From Nocardioides sp. CER19 (GTDB lineage Bacteria; Actinomycetota; Actinomycetes; Propionibacteriales; Nocardioidaceae): a stretch of DNA of 64,000 bases. Under the pieces are notes generated by a model. The model did not search any database and was not told the origin of the DNA. It worked only from the letters and a program-made list of their open reading frames with translations. Positions 17,039-25,845 of this stretch are shown here, piece by piece; the stretch's first letter is position 1, and every line of letters begins with the position of its first letter. The translations under genes were made by a program, and so were the position numbers. The stretch covers positions 682,001-746,000 of the forward strand of contig NZ_JARVWS010000003.1 in NCBI RefSeq assembly GCF_029846275.1. The letters run 5' to 3'.

Positions 17039-18409
17039 TCATTTCCAGGAGCTGGGCCCGCTGGAGCCGGCGGCGTAGGTGTCCAGCGGCACCTTGCCCT
17101 CGCGCCAGGCGTCGACGGCCGGCTCCACGATGCGCCAACACTCCTCGGCGTTGTCGCCCCGAACCGCGAGGAGAGGGTCACCGTCGAGAATGCCGGCCAG
17201 GACCTCGCCGTACGCCAGGAGATCCCCATCGGCCAGCTCGGCGACCGGGGAGGCAGTCTCGAGGTCGAACGGGTCACCGGGCCCGGAGACGTCGAGGTGG
17301 AGGGCCAGCCGAGCCGGCTTGAAACCGATCGTGATCTGGTCCCTGGAGTCGTTGCCACGGAGCCCTTCGGGCAGGTGCGGGGTCGCCTTGAGCGTGACCA
17401 CGGCTTCCTTGCGTGGTCGACCGAGCGCCTTGCCGGATCGCAGCGTGACGGGCACCCCGGCCCAGCGCCAGGTGTCGACCTCGACGGTCAGCTCGGCCAA
17501 GGTCTCCGTTCGGCGGGAGGCGTCGACTCCGCGCTCGCGGCTGTACGCCGCCAGCTTGCGGTTGCCGAGGACGCCGGCCGTGTAGCGGGCGCGACGCGAG
17601 GCCTCCCGCGGCGTACCTCGTAGCCGCGTGGCGCGCAGCACCTCGCCCTTCGCGTCGCGAACCTCTCGCTCGTCCACCCGGCTGACCGGGTCCATCATCA
17701 GCAGAGCCATGACCTGCAGCAGGTGGCTCTGGAGCATGTCGACGAGAGCCCCCGCCTTGTCGTAGTAGCCGGCACGCCCCTCCAGCCCGAGCGACTCGTC
17801 GTAGACGATCTCGATGGACTCGACGTGCTGGTTGTTCCACACCGGCTCGAGGAGCCTGTTCGCGAAGCGTGTACCGAGGATGTTGAGGACGTCGCTGCGC
17901 CCCAGGAAGTGATCGATCCGGAACACCTGGTTCTCCGGCACGAGGGTGGTGACGAGCTCGTTGAGCTCACGAGCCTTCGCACGGTCGGTGCCGAACGGCT
18001 TCTCCAACGCCAGCACCGTCCCCTCCGGCAGCTCGACCAGCTGCAACGCCTGGCAGGCACGAGCAGTGATCGCCGGCGGCAGGGCGAAGAACAGTGCGGG
18101 CGCCCCGTCGCACTCCGCCAGCAGCGACCTCAGCTCCTCCCCCGAGGTCACGTCGCACCTCCGGTAGCGGCTGCGCCGCGCCGTGGTCGATACCCGTGGG
18201 CCGCTGCCACCGTACGCGAAGGCGTCCTCGACACGCTGTCGCCACTGCTCGTCACTGAGGTCCGACAACCCGGCACCGAGCAGGTGGATGGACCTGCGCT
18301 CGTTCCAGTCACTGCCCAGCAGGGACGCGAGGCCCGGTAAGAGCAGCCTGCCCGTCAGGTCTCCGTCCGCGCCCAGCACCACCAGCGTCTGGATCTGAGT
18401 CGTCGTCAC
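17039..18409 (-). CDS. zwf: glucose-6-phosphate dehydrogenase, divergent
   Basis: This 456-residue protein has the G6PDH layout: an N-terminal Rossmann motif (VLGADGDLTGRLLLPG), LEKPFGTD, the active-site stretch RIDHFLGR (catalytic His near residue 168), then the C-terminal domain with FKPARLALH. Canonical enzymes read GDL-KRKL-P and RIDHYLGK, so two conserved lysines are replaced here, by G/R and by R. It is shorter than typical 490-510-residue enzymes. No opcA, gnd or tal is adjacent, so it is probably a second, specialised paralogue. The GTG start follows GAAGG. Confidence 0.8.
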   Translation of the reverse strand: MTTTQIQTLVVLGADGDLTGRLLLPGLASLLGSDWNERRSIHLLGAGLSDLSDEQWRQRVEDAFAYGGSGPRVSTTARRSRYRRCDVTSGEELRSLLAECDGAPALFFALPPAITARACQALQLVELPEGTVLALEKPFGTDRAKARELNELVTTLVPENQVFRIDHFLGRSDVLNILGTRFANRLLEPVWNNQHVESIEIVYDESLGLEGRAGYYDKAGALVDMLQSHLLQVMALLMMDPVSRVDEREVRDAKGEVLRATRLRGTPREASRRARYTAGVLGNRKLAAYSRERGVDASRRTETLAELTVEVDTWRWAGVPVTLRSGKALGRPRKEAVVTLKATPHLPEGLRGNDSRDQITIGFKPARLALHLDVSGPGDPFDLETASPVAELADGDLLAYGEVLAGILDGDPLLAVRGDNAEECWRIVEPAVDAWREGKVPLDTYAAGSSGPSSWK

Positions 18410-18480
18410 GCGCCTTCAGTACCCACCGCGCGCCCGGAGTGGAGCGCGGACGATCAGCATCTGCCTGGCGGCGCGTCATT

Positions 18481-19071
18481 TCAGGGGAGCGTGCGGAGCA
18501 GGCTCCACAGCAGGCCAAGCCGCTCGCCCATGTCGATATCGCCTGCGTCACTGGTCAGCCACTGCAATTGGAGGCCGTCGGCTGCAGCGACGAGGAGTGA
18601 GGCGACCGTCTCGGCGTCGAGCTGCTTCGAGACCTCACCGTCGGCCTGCCGGCGCCCGATGTCGTCCGCGACGTCGCCGATGATCGAGCGGTATCGGTCG
18701 GCGAGGAACTCGGCAGACGGGCTCTCCTCGTCGATGCAGTCAGCGGACATCGCGACGAAGAGACGGACCAGGCCAGGCTCCTCCGCGTTGTGCCGAACGG
18801 CTGCGATCAGCCCTTCGGCCGTGTGTCGACGGTCGGTGATCGCGTCGTAGCGATCCTGGTCGCGGCGGTCACGGCGACGCAGCACCGCGACGAGAAGCTC
18901 CTGCTTGCTGCTGAAGTGGTGGAGCAGGCCGGCCTGGCTGAGACCGCTCTCCCGGGCGATCTCCCGGAACGATGTCTTGTCGTAGCCGTTGCGGACGAAC
19001 GTCTCGATGGCCACGTCGAGGATCTGCTCACGCGTGGCAGCGCCCTTGGCGTACGAGCCTCGCGCTGACAT
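18481..19071 (-). CDS. TetR-family transcriptional regulator
   Basis: This 196-residue protein carries a TetR DNA-binding domain at about residues 12-58 (QILDVAIETFVRNGYDKTSF, GLSQAGLLHHFSSKQELL). The C-terminal ligand domain contains a WLTS segment near residue 175. The frame is open to 19134, but TACGAT (19078-19083) ends six bases before the ATG at 19071, so the start is placed there and the mRNA is probably leaderless. It lies downstream of, and on the same strand as, the rhamnosidase and is separated from it by a terminator, so its targets are not obvious from context. Confidence 0.85.
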   Translation of the reverse strand: MSARGSYAKGAATREQILDVAIETFVRNGYDKTSFREIARESGLSQAGLLHHFSSKQELLVAVLRRRDRRDQDRYDAITDRRHTAEGLIAAVRHNAEEPGLVRLFVAMSADCIDEESPSAEFLADRYRSIIGDVADDIGRRQADGEVSKQLDAETVASLLVAAADGLQLQWLTSDAGDIDMGERLGLLWSLLRTLP

Positions 19072-19120
19072 TCCGGCATCGTAGAAGATGCGCGTCCCGG
19101 CACGCTGTGGAGACGGGAAA

Positions 19121-19154
19121 CTCGGCGGGGCCACGCACAGGTGGCCGCGCCGAG
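19121..19154 (-). terminator. stem-loop terminator after the rhamnosidase
   Basis: CTCGGCGGGGCCAC pairs with GTGGCCGCGCCGAG (13 of 14 positions, one G-G mismatch) around the loop GCACAG. It begins 22 bases beyond the rhamnosidase stop on the minus strand and separates that gene from the TetR gene. Confidence 0.7.
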
Positions 19155-19175
19155 CTCGATCGCCCCTTCGTCAGG

Positions 19176-21953
19176 TCATCGCAGGAGCACGTCGAAGACG
19201 TGGCTCCCGGCGCCGACCGTGTAAGCGGTGCCCGCCCGCTGCGCGTCGCCGGTCACGTGTGTGACCGCCGCTCGGGGCAGCTCGACCGATGCGGTGGTGC
19301 CGCTCGGCACGTCGACGCGCAGAGTGATGTGTCCGGAACGCGACTTGTGCCACGAGCTGGCCACGCGGCCCTGAGGCGTCTCGTAGGTGCCCCTGGCATC
19401 GGTCAGGTCACCGACGAATGCCGGCTTGATGACGAGCTTGCGATAGCCGATCGACCCGGCTGCCTGCTGGATGCCGGCGAGGCCGCTGACGAACCAGCTG
19501 TCGACCTGCCCGAGGAAGTGGTGGTTCTGCGAGCCGCCACCGCTGAAGTCCTCCGACAGGGTCGTGTGACCGGTGGCGACGAGGTAGCCGTAGCCAGGCG
19601 CCGTCTTGTTGGTGACCATGTCGTAGACGACGTCGTCACGCCCGGCTGTCTGCAGTGCCCGGAACAGGGGGCCGAGGGCGACCGAGCCGGTGGTGATGTG
19701 GTTGCCGCTACGGCGTACGGCGGCGACCAAGCGCGCCGTCACCGCTTCCCGGTCTGCGTCGGCGACCAGCCCGGCGTCGAGAGCCATCGCGTTGGATGCT
19801 TCGCTGTCGCTGCCGTAGTAGACCCCGGTGACGTCGGTGTGCCGGAACCGGGCGTTGAAGGTCTGGGCGAGCTCGTCGGCGAGCGCGCGGTACTTCGCCT
19901 GGTCGGCCTGCTTTCCGAGGACGCCGGCGATCTTCGACATCTCATCGGCGGCGGTGTAGTAGCCGGCGTAGATCGCGAGCTGCATCGGCGTGGTGTTGTC
20001 GGAGGCCGACCAGTCCCCGAGACCCGGGATGTCGCCGTTGTTCTCGGCGCGGTTGGCGGCCTCGTAGTCCAGCCACTTCACCATGTTGTCGTAGTAACGG
20101 GACATGGTGCGGGTGTCGCCGTAGGTGGTGTAGAGCTTCCACGGGATCCGGATGATCGCGCCGCCCCAGTTGACCTCGTCGAGGAACTCGATCACGCCCT
20201 GCGGGTAGTTGAGCTTGACCGGCGCGACCCGGTGGAACTCCGGGGCGATGTTGGCGATGAGGCCGGGCGACTCGTCACCGGCCTTGCGCTGCGCCGTCGC
20301 CATGTTGCGCACCAGCTGCGGCTCGTAGGCGGACATGTCGAACTGGGTGAGGAGGGCGTCGATGTTGTGCAGGTTGTCCCCGGTGTAGGGGCCCTTCTCA
20401 CGGTCTGGGCAGTCGGTCAGGACCGACATCATGTTGCTCTCCGTCGAGCGCACCGTCATGGCGTGGATGTCGTTGAGCACGTGGCTCGAGGAGCTGAACG
20501 AGGACGCCCGGGGGTTGGCCGCGTGGACGACGAGCATGGTCACCGTGTCCCGGCTCGGCCGCTGCGCCAGGCCGTCGACGCGCAGGTAGCGGAACCCGCT
20601 GTAGGTGAACTGCGGGTGCCACGTCTCCCTCCGGTGGCCGGCGGCGGTGTACTTGTAGGCGATCGCGCCCTTGGTGGCGCTGGCGCCGGTGCTGGCGGTG
20701 TTGATCGTGCCGTCAGGGTTGAGCTGCTCGGCCGGTGTCATGGTGACGGTGGTGCCGGCCGGCACCTCGAGGGAGACGTCGGGCCACCCGGACCGGTTCG
20801 CGCCGAAGTCGAGGACCCAGGAGTCGCCGACCTTGGAGATCGCCTTCGGGCGGACCCGCTCGGCGACGGTCACAGGCGGGCGCGGGTTGGCGACCAAGGG
20901 CGTGTCGGTGCGCGGAGTCGTCGTGCCGGAGAGTGGGGCCGGGGCGGCGTTGGTCCAGTCGTGGCCGGCCAGCCTCGCCGCCGAGCTCGGGTCGGTGGCG
21001 GCGCGGCGGGCGTCGTACTCCTCGCCGCTCCACCACGAGGAGTATGTCGTCGGCCCGAGCGCGGTCTTCCAGCTCCCGTCCGAGGCGACGACCTGACGAC
21101 GGCCGTCGGCGTAGGTGATCTCGAGCTGGGCGATCACCTTCGGCTCGCCGTAGACGGTGTACTTCTCCAGTCCGCCGCCGAAGAAGTAGTGCCCGGGCGT
21201 CTTGACCCTCTGGTAGGTGCCGCTGCCGGTCTCGACGCCGACGACGTTCGCACCGCGCTCGAGGGAGCTGGTGACGTCATAGGTGCGGTAGCCGACCTCG
21301 TCGGCGTACGTGGTCTGCCCGGGCTCCAGGACGGCCTCACCGGCGGGCTTTCCGTTCACGGTGGCGGCGTACATCCCGAGGCCCGTGATGTAGAGCCGCG
21401 CTCGAGCGACCGGTTTGTCGACGTGGAACGACGTGCCGAAAACCGGCAGCGGCGTCTCGGTGCCGTCGGGCTGGGTGTAGTCGTAGTGGGGGTTCTCGAT
21501 CCAGCGAGCAGTCCACGCGTCGTTACCGATCAGGCCCATCTCCCAGGTGGCCGGCCTGCTCCACGCCGAGATCCGGCCCTGGTCGTCCCAGATCCGGACC
21601 TGCCAGGCCACGGTCTGGCGCGACTCCAGGTCGAGGCCGGTGAACGCGATGTTGTCGTGTTCGCCGGACACCACCCTGCCCGTCGTGCCCTCGATGCGCC
21701 CCCGGCGGAGATCGCCGACCGAGTCGGCCACCCGGATCTCGTAGGCCGACTGGCGAGACGTTCCGATGGTCTGCCAGCTCAGCAGTGGCGCCTTGTCATC
21801 GATCCCGATCGGATCGATCAGATGATCGGTTCTGAGCGCGGTCGCGCGAGGCGCCCCGCCCGTCGCCTGTGCGTTCGAGGGCGCGATCAGGCCCGCCCCG
21901 AGCAGCGAAACACTTGCGATTCCGGCGACCAACGCCGGTCCGAGAGAGCGCAC
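19176..21953 (-). CDS. secreted alpha-L-rhamnosidase, GH78
   Basis: This roughly 925-residue protein begins with a clear signal peptide (h-region LVAGIASVSLLGAGLIA, cleavage after NAQA). It then shows beta-sandwich domains (ARLYITGLGMYAATVNGKPA is a typical GH78 accessory domain) and an (alpha/alpha)6 barrel with DCPDREKGPYTGD, which corresponds to the catalytic Asp/Glu motif DCP-RDE--G--GD. A late SFNHH-like stretch is present as GGGSQNHHFLG. It should remove terminal rhamnose from plant or microbial glycans outside the cell. The frame reaches 22022, but the GTG at 21953 has GGAAGTGAG six bases upstream and begins the signal peptide. Confidence 0.85.
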   Translation of the reverse strand: MRSLGPALVAGIASVSLLGAGLIAPSNAQATGGAPRATALRTDHLIDPIGIDDKAPLLSWQTIGTSRQSAYEIRVADSVGDLRRGRIEGTTGRVVSGEHDNIAFTGLDLESRQTVAWQVRIWDDQGRISAWSRPATWEMGLIGNDAWTARWIENPHYDYTQPDGTETPLPVFGTSFHVDKPVARARLYITGLGMYAATVNGKPAGEAVLEPGQTTYADEVGYRTYDVTSSLERGANVVGVETGSGTYQRVKTPGHYFFGGGLEKYTVYGEPKVIAQLEITYADGRRQVVASDGSWKTALGPTTYSSWWSGEEYDARRAATDPSSAARLAGHDWTNAAPAPLSGTTTPRTDTPLVANPRPPVTVAERVRPKAISKVGDSWVLDFGANRSGWPDVSLEVPAGTTVTMTPAEQLNPDGTINTASTGASATKGAIAYKYTAAGHRRETWHPQFTYSGFRYLRVDGLAQRPSRDTVTMLVVHAANPRASSFSSSSHVLNDIHAMTVRSTESNMMSVLTDCPDREKGPYTGDNLHNIDALLTQFDMSAYEPQLVRNMATAQRKAGDESPGLIANIAPEFHRVAPVKLNYPQGVIEFLDEVNWGGAIIRIPWKLYTTYGDTRTMSRYYDNMVKWLDYEAANRAENNGDIPGLGDWSASDNTTPMQLAIYAGYYTAADEMSKIAGVLGKQADQAKYRALADELAQTFNARFRHTDVTGVYYGSDSEASNAMALDAGLVADADREAVTARLVAAVRRSGNHITTGSVALGPLFRALQTAGRDDVVYDMVTNKTAPGYGYLVATGHTTLSEDFSGGGSQNHHFLGQVDSWFVSGLAGIQQAAGSIGYRKLVIKPAFVGDLTDARGTYETPQGRVASSWHKSRSGHITLRVDVPSGTTASVELPRAAVTHVTGDAQRAGTAYTVGAGSHVFDVLLR

Positions 21954-22039
21954 GTGATGCTCACTTCCTGCCGCGCCGGCGATGCCGACGACGCCCGAGT
22001 TCCACGTGCCGCGACCCGACACCGTGGATCCACGCCGAA

Positions 22040-22098
22040 TTGAAACGATTCAACGACCTGGTACACCGAGCGTATGGCGTGCGTCACATACCTGTCAA
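22040..22098 (-). promoter_or_regulatory. rhamnosidase promoter with LacI-type operator
   Basis: Read on the minus strand, TTGACA (22093-22098) and TACGCT (22069-22074) form a -35/-10 pair with an 18-base spacer. Sixteen bases downstream is TTGAATCGTTTCAA (22040-22053), a 14-bp LacI-type palindrome with central CG and one mismatched pair, placed over the expected transcript start. A perfect palindrome CGTGGATCCACG (22023-22034) follows. This layout predicts repression by a LacI protein, plausibly the one at 26535. Confidence 0.65.
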
Positions 22099-22224
22099 TG
22101 ATTGGAATTCGGGCCCCCGCGCGCCCCCGGCGGCCGCGGCCCGCTCCCGCGGAGCTGACCGGTTTCGGGTAGATCCGCCGTCCGGGCCTCACCACGTCCA
22201 CGACCTCGGTGGTTCGGTCGGGAC

Positions 22225-22962
22225 GTGGTCCACACACCGGCGAGGCTGGGTGCATCCTTGCTGCTGACCGCGTCCGCCTCGGCGACGTTCGCGGCGGCGT
22301 GGCAGCGGTGGTGGCCCGCCTGCCATCGGGGGCGGTTCGACGTGGCCCGCTGCGTGCGGCTGCAGGACCACGAGTACGACTACCTGGTGCCGTCGGATCC
22401 GTGGACCCCGGTCGGGGGCGCCGCCGAGCTCGGTGGCATCGGGCTCATCCTGCTGGCCGGCGCAGCGCTCCTCCTCCCCCTGGCCCTCGTGCCCCCGTCG
22501 CACCGGGTGCTGCGATCGCTCGTCGCCCTCGTGCCCGCGGCGAGCCTCGCGCTCGTGAGAGCGCAGACGTTCCTGTCCGGGCGGGCCGGACACGTTGTCG
22601 GAGTGCCGTTCCTCCCGTGGGCGGTGGCGGTCTGGCTGCTGGCCTGGCCGTTCGCGCTGACGATGTGGGCTGGTGCGCAGTTGCTCCGACAACCGGGTGG
22701 GAGGTCGCGTGGCGACCTCGCGTCTGCGCTCCTGGTCGCAGGCGCGACGCCTCTACCCACGCTGCTGATCCTCGGACCCGCGGCCGCCAGCTACAGCTCC
22801 TACGACACGGCACCCTGGTCAGAGGCCGTCACGGCGCCGTTGCTGTTGCTGGCTGCGGCGACGCTGTGGATTCCGGCCGCCACGGAGCGCGTGATGTCGC
22901 TCTCGGGTGCCGTGTCTGACCGGCGGACCAGTAGGCCCGGCGATCTCGGCGGGGTCCGCTAG
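22225..22962 (+). CDS. hypothetical membrane protein
   Basis: This 245-residue protein has about five hydrophobic segments: residues about 8-26, 70-90, 97-112, 128-150 and 175-195, plus a C-terminal one near 205-225. I do not recognise the family. The loop after the first segment is Cys/His/Trp-containing (WWPACHRGRFD, then HEYDYLVP) and would face outward. The GTG start has no strong ribosome-binding site. The TAG stop forms part of a -10-like TAGCGT for the next gene. Confidence 0.6.
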   Translation: MVHTPARLGASLLLTASASATFAAAWQRWWPACHRGRFDVARCVRLQDHEYDYLVPSDPWTPVGGAAELGGIGLILLAGAALLLPLALVPPSHRVLRSLVALVPAASLALVRAQTFLSGRAGHVVGVPFLPWAVAVWLLAWPFALTMWAGAQLLRQPGGRSRGDLASALLVAGATPLPTLLILGPAAASYSSYDTAPWSEAVTAPLLLLAAATLWIPAATERVMSLSGAVSDRRTSRPGDLGGVR

Positions 22963-22997
22963 CGTGAGCGGGTCACATCCCGGCCCGTGGAGGTCCC

Positions 22998-23294
22998 GTG
23001 TACCGCTTGACCGTCGAGTACGACGCCCCCGCCGACGTGGCCGCGTTCGAGACCCGCTACACCGACGAGCACGTCGCGCTCGTGCAGCAGATCCCCGGTC
23101 TCGCCCGGTTCACGCTGAGCCACCCGAAGGGCGGCGACGGCACGCCGTACCTCGTCGCGGAGCTGTGGTGGGACGACGAGGCCGCCTTCAAGGCGTCGGC
23201 CGGCACCCCGGAGCGGGCCGCGACCGCCGAGCACGCCCAGGGCTGCGGCGCGACGTACCGGACGTTCCACGGCGAGGTCGACGACCGACTCTGA
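22998..23294 (+). CDS. EthD-family small protein
   Basis: This 98-residue protein has the ferredoxin-like dimeric alpha/beta-barrel pattern of the EthD family: an opening YRLTVEYDAP strand, then FETRYTDEHVALVQQIPGLA and ELWWDDEAAFKAS. EthD proteins assist oxidative or polyketide-like catabolism, but the role here is unknown. The GTG start has GGAGG four bases upstream. TAGCGT at 22960-22965 is a possible -10 box. Confidence 0.8.
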   Translation: MYRLTVEYDAPADVAAFETRYTDEHVALVQQIPGLARFTLSHPKGGDGTPYLVAELWWDDEAAFKASAGTPERAATAEHAQGCGATYRTFHGEVDDRL

Positions 23295-23340
23295 CGGAGC
23301 CGCTCGACGGCGTCTGGAAGCGTTGGGGGGCCTGCCGCGT

Positions 23341-23826
23341 TCAGCGAGGGCCGACCACGCGGCCGATGAACGCGTCCAGGTTGGCCCTGAGCCGCGCGAC
23401 CTTCTGCTCGACCCCCAGCGTCTCGTAGGCGATGGCATCGCCGGTGCGAAGCAGGTCGCGGGCATACAGGGAGCAGACGAGATCGGCGCAGATGTAGGTG
23501 CCGACCGAGTTCCCGGCCAGCCCTGATCGGCCGGCGCGCGGCGCCACCATGAGTGCGACGTCGCCGACCGTGAGGCAGAGCGAGCACATCGTCTTGCGAG
23601 GCCCAGCGGGCTGCGTCGATCGCCTCAGTCCCACGCCGCAGACGCCTGCGGCGCGCTCGACGACGAGATAGGCGCGCTGCGGCGACTTGGGGTCCCGCCA
23701 GCCGAGGTAGTCGAGCTGATCCCAGGACCTGGTCGCCAGGTCGCCCGGAAGGTTGGCGCGCTTGGCCTCCCCCGCCGTCAGGTTCACGAAGGATCTGCGT
23801 ACCTGCGACTCGGACAACGGCGACAT
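23341..23826 (-). CDS. FBP-domain (EF-G-binding, FusB-like) protein
   Basis: This roughly 161-residue protein matches the FBP domain, whose C-terminal treble-clef zinc finger is visible as the CxxC of MCSLC and the later CADLVC. FusB-type proteins bind elongation factor G and can protect it from fusidic acid, so a translation-rescue or resistance role is plausible. The ATG at 23826 is preferred over 23862 because TATCGT (23834-23839) ends seven bases before it, giving a probable leaderless mRNA. It is divergent from a TetR gene, with a palindromic operator over the promoter. Confidence 0.82.
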   Translation of the reverse strand: MSPLSESQVRRSFVNLTAGEAKRANLPGDLATRSWDQLDYLGWRDPKSPQRAYLVVERAAGVCGVGLRRSTQPAGPRKTMCSLCLTVGDVALMVAPRAGRSGLAGNSVGTYICADLVCSLYARDLLRTGDAIAYETLGVEQKVARLRANLDAFIGRVVGPR

Positions 23827-23842
23827 GTCTGCGACGATAGGC

Positions 23843-23861
23843 TGCCTAATGGTGTTAGGCA
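23843..23861. promoter_or_regulatory. TetR operator between the FBP gene and its regulator
   Basis: TGCCTAA (23843-23849) and TTAGGCA (23855-23861) are perfect 7-base arms around TGGTG. The site sits just upstream of the -10 box of the FBP gene and 16 bases before the TetR start, so one bound dimer could block both promoters. Confidence 0.7.
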
Positions 23862-23877
23862 AATGGGAGGGATCGTC

Positions 23878-24450
23878 ATGGGCCGTGCCGGCTTGAGTGT
23901 CGAGGTCGTGACGCGCGCGGGCGCAGACCTGGCCGACGACGACGGCTTGGAGACACTGACGGTGTCCTCCCTGGCCCGGCGTCTCGAGGTCAAGACCCCG
24001 AGCCTCTACACCTATGTCGACGGCAACGCTGATCTACGTCTGCGGGTGACCGCCCTGGCGCTCGACGAGGCGGCGGATCTCGCGACCGCGGCCATCGCGT
24101 CGCTGTCGGGACGCACGGCACTCGCGGCGCTCGCCGACGCGTGGCGCGAGTTCGCCCGACGGCACCCCGGCCGTTACGCCGCGACCCGGCAGGCGGTGCC
24201 GTCGTCCGGTACGGATGCGGCCGTCGCCGCGCTGGGGGCGGGACGACGACACGCCGACCTGCTGCGCAACGTCCTGGACCACTACCCCGTCGCGGAGGGC
24301 GACACGGTGCATGCGGTGCGGCTCATCGGCAGCGTGGTGCACGGCTTCGTCTCCTTGGAGCTGGGCGGCGGCTTCGCGCACAGCGACCCACCGAGCGACG
24401 ACTCCTGGGACTACGCGCTCGCGGCGCTCGACCGGACGTTGACACGCTGA
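23878..24450 (+). CDS. TetR-family regulator with WHG-type C-terminal domain
   Basis: This 190-residue protein has an N-terminal helix-turn-helix at about residues 10-50 (LTVSSLARRLEVKTPSLYTY). The C-terminal domain ends in VVHGFVSLELGGGF, the WHG-type signature of a TetR subgroup. The ATG at 23878 has GGGAGG seven bases upstream and is preferred over 23863. It is divergent from the FBP gene and probably represses it and itself through the 19-bp palindrome between them. Confidence 0.88.
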   Translation: MGRAGLSVEVVTRAGADLADDDGLETLTVSSLARRLEVKTPSLYTYVDGNADLRLRVTALALDEAADLATAAIASLSGRTALAALADAWREFARRHPGRYAATRQAVPSSGTDAAVAALGAGRRHADLLRNVLDHYPVAEGDTVHAVRLIGSVVHGFVSLELGGGFAHSDPPSDDSWDYALAALDRTLTR

Positions 24451-24592
24451 GGCCTGGGACACGATCGATGGAGCGACCGGATCTGCCTCGAGTCGCGCTC
24501 GCCGGAGGCGCCTCCACGCGCCGCAAGGAGGGCGGGGTCACGGCCGGGCGATCCGACGTCGGCGGAGCGTCTTCAGCAGTTACGGTTCACGC

Positions 24593-24790
24593 GTGCTCCG
24601 GTCGCTGGTCCTCTGGCTCGTTCTCACGTGCGCCGTCCTGTTGGTGATGAGCCTGCTCGCGGGCGGTTTCGGACTCGGCACCCCGGAGCAGGCATTCGCG
24701 GCGAGCGTGAGTGCCGTCGTCGTGGCCCGGGACACGCGGAGGCGCCGAGCTCGACGTTCCACGCGTGCCGCCGAAACGCTGGGCAGCTAG
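24593..24790 (+). CDS. small membrane protein
   Basis: This is a 65-residue ORF with two hydrophobic stretches (residues about 3-24 and 30-45) and a very basic C-terminus (RRRRARRSTR). I do not recognise it. TACGGT (24581-24586) ends six bases before the GTG, the leaderless arrangement seen at many firm genes in this window, which supports it being real. Similar small two-helix basic proteins are frequent in actinobacteria, with unknown roles. Confidence 0.5.
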   Translation: MLRSLVLWLVLTCAVLLVMSLLAGGFGLGTPEQAFAASVSAVVVARDTRRRRARRSTRAAETLGS

Positions 24791-25071
24791 CGGCACAGCT
24801 TCCGGAACGGGCATCGTGACGGGGACCTGGCGCCGTGGCTCGGCATTCGGCGCGTCACGACGAGGATCGGCCGTCGGACCCGACGCGTACGTCATCGAGG
24901 TCATCGGCCGTTGAGGCCGATGTGCGGGGGCGCTTCGTCTCGGACCGACCGAGATCGAGGCGACGGTTCACCGAGCGTCCCCAAATGTGGGGCTCGTGGG
25001 AGCGTGTCCACCGCCGCTAGCGTCGAAGACGGTGCCCGCCGCGGGCGCCACCCCCTCGAGATGGGAAACCG
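24791..25071. other. 281-base intergenic region with one stem-loop
   Basis: No gene is supported here. CATCGGCC (24902-24909) pairs perfectly with GGCCGATG (24915-24922) around GTTGA, a terminator-like hairpin for the small upstream gene. The rest shows only shadow ORFs. Confidence 0.5.
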
Positions 25072-25767
25072 ATGAGCGACCTCCCCCACATCGTCCTCGT
25101 CCACGGCGCCTGGGCCGACGGCTCCTGCTGGAGCTCCGTCATCGGACGGCTCCATGAGCGCGGGTACGACGTCACCGCCCCGCAGTTCCCCGAGTCCTCC
25201 CTGGCCGCCGACGTGGCGCGCCTGCGCGAGGTCCTCAACCGACAGACCGGCCCGACGATCGTGGCCGGGCACTCCTACGGCGGCCAGATCATGACCGCCC
25301 TCGGCACCGACGCGCCCAACGTCGCCGGTCTCGTCTACGTCGCCGCCTTCGGGCTCGACGAGGGCGAGTCGATCGGCGCCCTGCTCGGCAGCGGTCCGCC
25401 GAGCGCGGCCCTGGCCCACCTCACACCGGACGAGGAGGGCTTCGGCTGGCTCCCGGAGGACGACTTCGTCGGGCACTTCGCAGCCGACGTCGACCCGGCC
25501 CAGGCCCGGATCATGTACGCCGTCCAGCAGCCCATCGCGCTGTCGGCGTTCACCGACGTGATGGGCGTGCCGGCGTGGCGCGGCCTCCCCACCTGGTACC
25601 TGGTCGCCGCGCAGGACGAGGCGATCCCGCCGGACGCGGAGCGTTCGTTCGCCGAGCGCATGGGCGCCAAGACGATCGAGATCGAGTCGAGCCACGTCGC
25701 GATGGTGTCCCACCCGGAGGAGGTCGTCGCGCTGATCGAAGCGGCGGTGGCTGGCGTCACCGGATGA
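25072..25767 (+). CDS. alpha/beta hydrolase, esterase-like
   Basis: This 231-residue protein is of the short EstC / salicylate-esterase type. It has the oxyanion motif VHGAWADGSCW at about 10-20, the nucleophile elbow AGHSYGGQ (Ser near 66), the charge-relay Asp in AAQDEAIPP and His in SSHVAMVSHP. The lid is very short, as is usual for this group. The likely activity is ester hydrolysis of a small or lipophilic substrate, not further specified. The ATG follows GAGATGGGAAACC. The GNAT gene is convergent, 78 bases downstream. Confidence 0.85.
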   Translation: MSDLPHIVLVHGAWADGSCWSSVIGRLHERGYDVTAPQFPESSLAADVARLREVLNRQTGPTIVAGHSYGGQIMTALGTDAPNVAGLVYVAAFGLDEGESIGALLGSGPPSAALAHLTPDEEGFGWLPEDDFVGHFAADVDPAQARIMYAVQQPIALSAFTDVMGVPAWRGLPTWYLVAAQDEAIPPDAERSFAERMGAKTIEIESSHVAMVSHPEEVVALIEAAVAGVTG

Positions 25768-25845
25768 CCATCCTCGTCTGCGCCGGAGGATGGAGCGGCG
25801 GCCGCGTCGGGCTCACCGGCGCGGTCGCCGTCTGCGAACGCGTAC

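Noticed and set aside
18972..22043. 1023-residue plus-strand ORF opposite the rhamnosidase
   Set aside because: It is an antisense shadow. The minus strand carries a complete GH78 protein with signal peptide and catalytic motif.
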